From Austropuccinia psidii (taxonomy: Eukaryota > Basidiomycota > Pucciniomycetes > Pucciniales > Sphaerophragmiaceae): DNA of 64,000 nt. This document shows positions 57,313 through 64,000 of this stretch, in pieces. A program made the position numbers and the translations under genes. Location of the stretch: positions 39,828,082 to 39,892,081 of the forward strand of contig JALGQZ010000001.1 of the NCBI GenBank assembly GCA_023105745.1, given 5' to 3'. How positions within the stretch are numbered: the stretch's first letter is position 1; each line of letters opens with the position of its first letter. Below the pieces are notes generated by a model. The model was given only the letters and a program-made list of their open reading frames with translations. It was not told the DNA's origin and ran no database searches.

Positions 57313-60300
57313 TTACTTTGTAATATTGGTGTTTCTAGTGTGTCTGAATCTCCTCAGGCGTTTGGTAGCTTCTGGTATATCTTTTTCTTCTAACCATTCA
57401 TCTTCACAAGTTGGGTCACTGTACCTAACAAGGTATTCCCTTACTTTCTTGGTTCTTAATTTCCTTTCTTTAAGAACTTTGGTTATTTTCTTAGTACCAG
57501 ATGTCTCAATAGGAGGTATAACTTGGGGAACCTTATTCCTCAAGGGAAATTTCTCAGCATCACTAGATTTATATGGTTTTATCAAGCTCACTGGAAATGT
57601 AGGGTGCTTATTGCTAAGTTCTTCATATAACTCTACTTCAACAGCATTTTCTCCATGGAGGGCCTTAATCACAAAAGGTCCTGCAAAGGAGTCTTTCAAC
57701 TTTTTACATCCTTTGATGTTATTGAAGTTAGTGGTGGATACAAGAACTAGGTCCCCCACTTTGAAATCTGGAGTTGCATGAGATTTATCCCATTTGTCTT
57801 TAGAATATGCAAAAGAGTCCTCCATGCACCTTACTGCATGCTTTCTAGCCTTGTCTAGCATTCCTTTGAAGCTAGCAGCTGTGGGATGTATTTCAATTAA
57901 GTCTTTCCTCAAGGAGTCTTGGGGTAGCTTGGGGTTCCATCCTTTTTCTAGAACAGCAGGAGTCTGATTGGTACTAGCATGGATTGATGTTTTATATGCT
58001 AATTCCAGTGCTGGTAACAGAGTACACCAATCATGGGTAAATCCATCACAATCTTTGAATTAAAGGCCATATGCACAAAATCCTCTCACCATGTCCTCTA
58101 AGGTTTGGATCATTCTTTCAGCCAGGCCATCAGTTTGTGGGTGGTAGGCTGTAGAGAAAGACAGTTTAGTGCCAAATAATTGGTGAAGATTTGTCCATAG
58201 TGCTGAAGTGAATTTGGGATCTCTATCACTGATGATATTTGTAAATATCCCAGTCCATGACACTACTCTATTCCATATCAGAAGAGCTGTATCCATGGCT
58301 GTATCATCTTTGTGACATGGTAAAAAGATTGGAGTTTTACTGAATCTGTCCACAATTACTAGGCAAGCATTATAGCTCCTGTCACCTCCTGGTGGTAGGC
58401 CAGTTACCCAATCCATATGGACAATTTCCCAAGGTCTGTTTGGTTCTTGGATTTTCATCATATTTCCAAGTCTTTTGCCAGTGGATTTATTTGCCTTTTG
58501 GCATCTGTCACAGGTTTTGCAATACTCTGCAACATCTTTTTGCCACATTGGCCACCATATGCAGGTCTTCACTTTCTCTTCTTGTTCTGTCTTCAGAAAG
58601 ATGTCCTGAAAAGGGACTATCATGGCATTCTGTCAGTACAAGATTGATTAATGACCTGTCTACAACTGTCATGACACATGTGTGCTTGGTTCTGTGGTAA
58701 ATTATACCATCCAGTAGGTGAAATCTTCCTTCATTATAAGATTTTCTCCATACTTCATCCAAGGCATGTATTAGAGAGTTGTCTTTACAGTCTTTGTTAA
58801 GTAATTGGCATAAGATGCTACAATTCTTATCTTGAGTGTAACTATTTCTGACTTCTTCAAAGAAGGTGGTGTTCAAGTCTGTAACACTTATTCCTTCTAT
58901 TGGAATTTGTGGTGAAGCTTCTTCTGGAACATAAGCAGGATTATCAATGTTATTTGGTAATGGCCATCTGCTTAGTCCATCTGCATTCTTATGAATATTC
59001 CCATCCTTATGAACAATAGTCATATTGCCTCTGTATTCTTGTATGGCTATCTGCCATCTGAGCATGTGTCTGTTAGGTGTTTTCATGTTCAAAAGTGATT
59101 TCACAGCTGTACAATCTGTTATTACTTCAAAAACACATCCCTCTAAGAAATAGTTCAATTTCTCCAAGGCCCAGACAAGGCATAGACATTCCATTTGACT
59201 TGCTCCATATCTGGCTTCAGTTGGTTTGATTTGCCTGGATATGAAACATATTGGTCCTTCTACAGGTTTGTCATTTATGATCTGAACTTGGTGAAGTGCA
59301 GCACCTAGTCCATCCCCTGATGCATCAATATACAGTTTGAAAGGTAATTTAAAGTCTGGCATCAGTAAGAGTGGAGCAGTGGTCAATGCTTCTCTTAGAG
59401 ATTCAAAAGCTTTGACTCTGTCAACAGTCATCTCAAATACTGTGTCTTTGTCACACAACTTATAAAGTGGTCTTGCTATGGATGCAAAGTCTTTAATGTG
59501 TTGCCTGTAATATCCTGCAAAACCCAAGAATGACTGAATTTCCTTCTTATTCTGAGGCATGGGTTTTAATAATACTGCTGCAACTTTATCTTTATCAATT
59601 CCAAGGGACAAACCAGATACAACATGTCCTAGTGCCTTAAGTTCTTTAAATCCAAAATGACATTTCTTCAAGGAGATTTTCATGTTTACTGATTGGATTT
59701 TTGTCAAAACTCTTGATAATCTGTACATGTGCTCCTCCCAAGTCTTTGAACAGATAATAATGTCATCAATGTAAATGATTAACCATCCCTCTGAGAGTTC
59801 TTCAGGGAAGATTTCATTCATCATTATTTGGAAGTGTGAAGGTGCATTTTTGATACCAAAGGGCATCCTTAAGTATTCATACACTCCACAATGAACAATA
59901 ATTCTCAAGTATTTTCTTGCTCTTGGTGTTACCACATTTTGATGGAATCCTTTAAGGGCATCCATAGTGGTTATATACACTGCTTGAGATATTTGAGTAA
60001 GGGCAATTTGGATTTTTGGTATTGGGTATCTGTCTGGAACAGTGTAAGTGTTCAGAGCTCTAAAGTCCCCAACCATTCTGGATTTGCCATTATGCCACGC
60101 CACTATGACTGGTGTAGTTATTTCTACTTCTTCATTGTGGCCTACTTTTCTTATTACACCAAGGTCTAGAAGTTCTTTGATATGAATTTCTAGAGCTTCT
60201 CTTGATTTTGGACTTGCTGGATAAGCAGGTCTTCTTAAGAGTGGTGGATAAGGTCTCTCAATGTTAAGAATGATGTCAACTTCATGACCAATAATTGCTC

Positions 60301-61867
60301 CCAGAGGTTCTTTGTCTGTAGCAAATGCTCCTTTGTGGTCATACAAAAGGGAAGAAAGTTCATTTTCTTGTTTATCAGTCAGATGAAGGCTTATCTCAGC
60401 CTCATTTAACTGTTCAGACTTGAATTTTTCTAACTCTAAGTTGACTGGTGATACTTTGTTTACTGTAATTTGTCTTTTAAATGGTAAAAAGGCAAATTTC
60501 TGGCGCTTATTGTCCCCAATTGTAAAGTATCTGTCTTTGTTATTATGTAAATCTATCCCATACATGATCAAATAGTCATTTCCCAATATAAAATGGGTAC
60601 TAGAGCAATTTTCCATAACAACAAATTCAACTGTGATCCTTAAATTCCCATTTATGTGTGGGAATATGACATTGGTCTCAAAGATTCCCAATGCTTTCAT
60701 TGGGTTCCTTGCACTGTTGAATTTTATACCATCAATTGGTAACAATTGGTCTTCAAAATTTGGCACACAAGTCTTAAGAAAGGATTTTCCAACACAAGAG
60801 CAGAAGGCTCCTGGGTCAAGCAAAAGTTTGGTGGGCTTGTTGTCAATTACCACTTCTGTTATACAGGAGTTACCAGCTGTATAACCTTTTCCTCTGTTTG
60901 GTTTTGTCTTCATAAGTTGTGCATCTTGAACTTTTGATAAATCAACTTGACCATTGTTCAATTGTGGTAAGTGGGAATAAGATTCCATGATGTCAAAAGT
61001 GGCATTGATATTTTCTATATCTTTTGAAGATTCAGAAAATATGGATGACTTATCATCTGAATTGTCTTCAATTATGTCTTCTTTTTCAACATCTGGTTCC
61101 TTTTCAATGTCAATTTCATTGATTTCCCCCCTCTTTGGACATGTATTGGCTAAATGGGTGGTGCTTTGGCAAATATGGCATTTTCTGACTGTATCTGCAG
61201 ATTTATATTTAATATTACCAGAATTTTCTTTGGGGTTTTTGTCCACAGAGTCTTTCCAAGGTGTATTAAACCTTGTTTTGAGATTCACCCTACTAGAACC
61301 AATTTTGGTTCTGGTGGTTACTTCTTCTAGTATATTGATAATATCTTCTGCTGAAGATTGTTCAGTAGTCCTGCTTTTGACAGCATGCTCTAAGTCACCT
61401 CCACATTGTCTCAGAATTCTTCTATGGATCATAAACTCTGACATGTCAGGATATAATGCTGTTAATCTGTCCTTTTGTTGGCAAAACCATGGTAAAGCTC
61501 TGTCTTTATCAGCATTAAATCTGGCAGATTCAAAGGCTGTTTCAACTTTAAACCTCCAAAAATCATTTGCCCATTTGTTGCTGATTTGGGTTTTCCACCA
61601 AGTCCAACTCTGGTGTCCATGTGCTTGTCTTATTTTGATGTACCATCTGTGAGCTGATCTGGTAAACAAGGTGTTAAACCTGGCTGTTACCAATCTGTCT
61701 GGTAATTCAAAATCCTCTTTGATCATGTCAATACCTCTAATGAATTCCATATGGTCATACTCTCCTTCACCACTGAAGTGAGGCCATTCTTTAAGTTTTG
61801 GAACTTCTTTCAAGAGTGCTTGGCCCATTGATGGTTCCAAGTTATGAAAAAGAAGTGGATAATTCAT
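57313..61867 (-). pseudogene. Capsid-protease-RT-RNase H-integrase polyprotein of D1
   Basis: The ATG at 61867 opens 1119 codons. Capsid about 20-190 ([38 protein letters not shown]); CCHC knuckle C230-C233-H238-C243; protease with D351-P-G instead of D-T-G (CCA at 60814-60812), probably harmful; RT with [15 protein letters not shown] and intact YIDD at about 701-702; RNase H ([21 protein letters not shown]); integrase zinc finger. A frameshift near 58575-58590 moves to the frame starting 58623, which carries [24 protein letters not shown] and GLAERM. A TAA at 58062-58060 replaces Glu in GLEFK. The rest (57912-57313) completes integrase and the chromo-like tail. Two lesions separate it from an open frame. 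Confidence 0.95.
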
Positions 61868-62960
61868 TTTTTAATCGTGAATTATAAGGATCCAATACTT
61901 GTGGATTTGGAATTCTTGTTCCCTCATATTGATTTAGAGGTGTAGACATTCTTGGTAAGGTGTTCAGTATTTGTTCAATGTCATTCATTTTACTGTTGCT
62001 ACACCTTTGGGAATTTCTGTATTCATGTTGGAAGCTTTGTATTAAACTTATTACTTCAATTTTATACATGTCTTCCTTATGTGTCAGTTCTTGCCATAAC
62101 TCTGTCTGTCTTGTATTATCAGCAGTGACTTGATTCAATTTCATTGATAATTTTGATACTTCTTCTTGTGAAGTATCAAAACACTTTTTCAAGGCAATGG
62201 TATATGTCTTTACTTCAGTAAAGGAATTTGAAATGTCATCAAGAACTTTCTTGTTATCTGTCTTGATAATATTTATGGCTTGTTTAATTCTTGTTTCAAT
62301 TATGTCATCAATATTGAATTTAGAATATTTATCTGTTAATTCTTTAATAATGGCAGATTGTTCATGTATTTTATTGTTAGAAGAATTATCATTATTGGAA
62401 TTTTTAATTGTCCTTAAAGCTTTTTCAAAACACATAACTGTTTCATTAATTTGGCACAGACTCAGGTTGTTTGTTTTAATGTTGTTACAAATGGTGTCTT
62501 TTCTATCAGAAAGATGTTTTTTCACGTCATTTATAGCATTATACAACTCTGGGATGGAATCAAATATGTCAGAAATCATTTCTGGAACCTTAATCTGGCT
62601 TCCTCCTTCTTCTGTAATTCCATCATGGTTCTGGCCATCTGAAATACATTTTCCATGGCATCCTGCTGAATCTTTGGGATTCTGTAGCCCTGGCTGTAAG
62701 GTTTTGGGGCTGGTGCCTTCCCTTTGCCCTTGTTTGGAGTTTGTGGCTGCTTTTTCACGTTGGAATTGCTGCTGCTGGCCACTGGGGCTTTTTTTGGCAC
62801 TGGTTTGGGTGGTGGAGGGTTGTTTTTCCTCCATTCTAGTGTCAAAAGCATCATGTTTTTCTTCTCCATTAATGGATGCCATCCATTGAGCAATTTGCAA
62901 GTGTTGGGATGGCCCAAGAATTTTCTTACTGTCAGGTAAGAATTCATGCAATTCTTCCAC
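61842..62960 (-). CDS. ORF2 of D1: coiled-coil-like Gag segment in the -1 frame
   Basis: An open frame of about 370 codons, -1 relative to gag ORF1 and ending 26 nt inside the start of the capsid frame. Upstream of the ORF1 stop it merely overlaps gag, but downstream (about 62575 to 61842) it is the only open frame and encodes a Lys/Glu/Ile/Asn-rich helical protein ([48 protein letters not shown]) ending [17 protein letters not shown]2 and C1 have the same kind of segment in the same relative frame. No ATG at its 62960 end (GTG). It is probably translated by frameshifting from ORF1 or by reinitiation. The link to the capsid frame is +1 here but in-frame in A2, so an indel near the A6 run at 61867-61873 is likely. 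Confidence 0.65.
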   Translation of the reverse strand: MEELHEFLPDSKKILGPSQHLQIAQWMASINGEEKHDAFDTRMEEKQPSTTQTSAKKSPSGQQQQFQREKAATNSKQGQREGTSPKTLQPGLQNPKDSAGCHGKCISDGQNHDGITEEGGSQIKVPEMISDIFDSIPELYNAINDVKKHLSDRKDTICNNIKTNNLSLCQINETVMCFEKALRTIKNSNNDNSSNNKIHEQSAIIKELTDKYSKFNIDDIIETRIKQAINIIKTDNKKVLDDISNSFTEVKTYTIALKKCFDTSQEEVSKLSMKLNQVTADNTRQTELWQELTHKEDMYKIEVISLIQSFQHEYRNSQRCSNSKMNDIEQILNTLPRMSTPLNQYEGTRIPNPQVLDPYNSRLKNELSTSFS

Positions 62961-63238
62961 AGGTCTGCAAGGATCTGGTATTCCTTGAATTGAAGTGCAT
63001 TGTTGTATGCACTGTGGCTGGCTTTGTATATGTCCACAGAGGCTTGTTGTGGCGGTGTAGCTCTTTTTGAAGGTAAAATGGTATTATCAGCTTCAGAATG
63101 ACCCATTTTAGTTGTTTGGAAGTCATCAACTGACCCTTTTCCTTCTGTACCTGATTGGCCTCTGCCATAATCACGTCTATTACCTTTTTGGGAGCTTCTT
63201 GAGGGGTTGTAGCTGGCTCCTGACCTGGTTGAAGGCAT
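62576..63238 (-). CDS. Gag ORF1 of D1 (220 aa)
   Basis: The ATG at 63238 starts MPSTRSGASYNPSRSSQKGN, basic and Ser/Gly-rich. Then DIYKASHSAYNNALQ and [23 protein letters not shown], a Pro/Lys-rich linker ([19 protein letters not shown]), and the C-terminal helix [22 protein letters not shown] ending FQK-stop. The last helix and APVAS motif are conserved in A2 and C1, so this is a genuine product of the family. An A AAA AAA slippery heptamer lies in frame at 62795-62789; a -1 slip there would enter ORF2. D2 lacks that heptamer (AAAACA). The frame is intact in this copy. Confidence 0.85.
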   Translation of the reverse strand: MPSTRSGASYNPSRSSQKGNRRDYGRGQSGTEGKGSVDDFQTTKMGHSEADNTILPSKRATPPQQASVDIYKASHSAYNNALQFKEYQILADLWKNCMNSYLTVRKFLGHPNTCKLLNGWHPLMEKKNMMLLTLEWRKNNPPPPKPVPKKAPVASSSNSNVKKQPQTPNKGKGKAPAPKPYSQGYRIPKIQQDAMENVFQMARTMMELQKKEEARLRFQK

Positions 63239-63271
63239 AATTATGGTTAAAAAAGGCTTAAAATAGTATTT

Positions 63272-63486
63272 TTATGTCAAAAACTTACTATTGGCCAAAT
63301 TTTTAGCTTTCTGAAGTGTATTACTTATGTCCAAGTCAATCAATTCAGAAGATATTGGTTCAGGTTGGTTATTTTGAGTCAAAATAACAGTACTATTATG
63401 ATCAGAATTAACAGTACTGGCAGGGATAATGCTGGTTACTGTTGAGGCTGTTTCAATGTTTTCTTGTCTTACCACGTTGTCAGACA
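63272..63486 (-). CDS. ORF0 of D1
   Basis: A 71-codon frame beginning right after TTTTAG (AG at 63488-63487), no ATG, ending 33 bp before the gag ATG. It is almost the same protein as D2 ORF0 (VSDNVVRQENIETASTVTS ... EPISSEL ... NTLQKAKNLANSKF), with substitutions mostly conservative. Ser/Thr/Asn/Gln-rich, no known domain. It is probably the body of a spliced upstream ORF. Confidence 0.5.
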
Positions 63487-63488
63487 CT

Positions 63489-63711
63489 AAAATTAATGAA
63501 AAAGCCAATTAATTAAGTAAAAAAAGAATATTTCAAAAAGGAAATAAAAAATTTAAGCCTCACTTAAAATATGAAAAAAAATTATTTTTTATGGATTTTT
63601 TGGATTATAAGTATTTTTTATATGTTTTTAAATTTTTCAATATAAGAAAAAAGATTAAAAAAGAGTAAAAAAAATATGTCACAGGTAAAATATCACGGCT
63701 GGGCCCCCAAA
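63489..63711 (-). other. Leader of D1
   Basis: On the minus strand it starts TTTGGGGGCCCAGCCGTGA after the 5' LTR; TGGGGGCC is the candidate primer-binding site. It continues A+T-rich to the acceptor-like CATTAATTTTAG. No other feature. Confidence 0.6.
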
Positions 63712-64000
63712 TGTAAGGTGTGGATATGAAACTTTGATTAAAAATCAAGTACTTTTCCTGTCCTCAAAATTTGTATAAGGTAAAAATCAATTAAAAATAG
63801 TATGAAATATTATTTTTAAGAGAAAACACGCCAATTTTATTGTTTATAACTTTATTAATATAAAACAATAATATTATAAAGATTTATTGTTTTACCAACA
63901 ATAGAAATTTATCCAAAAAATACTCTACAAGAGATATTTTAAGGCTACAAAAGAAATTTCTTCAAGAGCAATTTCAATTGGAATTAATTGAGAAAAGAAC
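63712..64000 (-). repeat. Family D LTR, 5' LTR of D1 (partial)
   Basis: Only the 3' end of the LTR (element sense) lies in the window. Compared with the first 289 bp of the D1 3' LTR (from 55468) I count five differences, four of them transitions. Confidence 0.95.

Larger units (their letters stand above)
55468..64000 (-). mobile_element. Near-intact Ty3/Gypsy element D1 (5' LTR runs off window)
   Basis: Minus-strand family D element with 5' LTR (63712 onward, 289 bp visible), leader, ORF0, gag, a coiled-coil ORF, capsid-to-integrase pol and 3' LTR (55468-57289). The visible 289 bp of the two LTRs differ at 5 positions, about 98.3% identity, so insertion is relatively recent. It sits in B2 pol (left flank agaaga). 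The only clear lesions are one frameshift and one nonsense codon in integrase and a changed protease motif. Confidence 0.95.

Noticed and set aside
61842..61873. Programmed frameshift between D1 ORF2 and the capsid frame
   Set aside because: The shift would be +1, A2 has the two parts in one frame, and an A6 run sits at the joint. A single-base indel is the simpler explanation.
60987..62889. Long plus-strand frames (220-230 codons) opposite D1 gag and capsid
   Set aside because: They are antisense to conserved coding sequence, hydrophobic Ser/Phe/Leu-rich as expected of reverse-read A/T-rich codons, and not seen as conserved in C1 or A2.
1..64000. RIP-type (C-to-T hypermutation) decay
   Set aside because: Some stops fit C-to-T or G-to-A (CAG to TAG, CGA to TGA, TGG to TGA), but others need transversions (GAA to TAA, GGA to TGA). 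Elements with long intact frames sit beside dead ones. CpG depletion is real, but classic RIP is not shown.

Overview
The window is wall-to-wall LTR retrotransposon. I find no convincing host gene, tRNA, rRNA or CRISPR array. All coding capacity belongs to Ty3/Gypsy-type elements: gag, zinc knuckle, aspartic protease, reverse transcriptase, RNase H, integrase and a chromodomain-like tail. The organism is a eukaryote with a repeat-swollen, A+T-rich, CpG-poor genome, almost certainly a rust fungus. Several proteins here look nearly identical to retroelement proteins I remember from the myrtle rust Austropuccinia psidii; that is recollection, not a search.

I group the elements into families by LTR and protein. 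Families A, C and D are related: LTRs of about 1.8-2.0 kb starting TGTGAGCC or TGTGAACC, an internal start TTTGGGGGCC, an ATG-less upstream ORF (ORF0), a split gag, and pol with a degenerate chromodomain. Family B has a 1.4-1.65 kb GGCC-rich LTR starting TGTCAC, a gag-pol -1 frameshift and a canonical chromodomain. Family F is a third lineage with a TGTCAGCC...CTGACA LTR.

Layout, left to right: A1 (+), 3' half of pol and 3' LTR (1-4026); an LTR-A fragment (4027-5379); a B-like LTR fragment G (-, 5380-5927); C2 (-), gag start, ORF0 and 5' LTR (5928-8687); a 156-bp unassigned island (8688-8843); B4 (+), 5' LTR and leader (8844-10861); D2 (+), LTR and deleted gag (10862-13333); C1 (+, 13334-34474), carrying a complete B1 (19961-31410, target duplication gactc), which itself carries an antisense solo B LTR (25416-27069, ccacc); E (-), a decayed D-like pol (34475-37768); A2 (+, 37769-45226); F (-, 45227-49837) split by a solo C LTR (47911-49819, agtgt); B2 (-, 49838-55467); and D1 (-, 55468 to the window end), nearly intact and apparently the most recent insertion.

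The genes form the usual retrotransposition pathway: Gag makes the particle, protease matures it, RT/RNase H copies the RNA and integrase inserts the cDNA. No copy here is fully intact. B1 has an altered RT catalytic motif (YLDN), A2 has lost the protease catalytic Asp, and D1 has a frameshift, a nonsense codon and an altered protease motif.

The most interesting signals concern expression. Families A, C and D carry two overlapping gag reading frames with amino-acid conservation, and an ORF0 that starts right after a splice-acceptor-like YAG. Family B has a textbook slippery heptamer at the gag end and a primer-binding site complementary to its own predicted mRNA 5' end (Tf1-like self-priming). 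The 1.9-kb A1 ORF contains no CpG at all.
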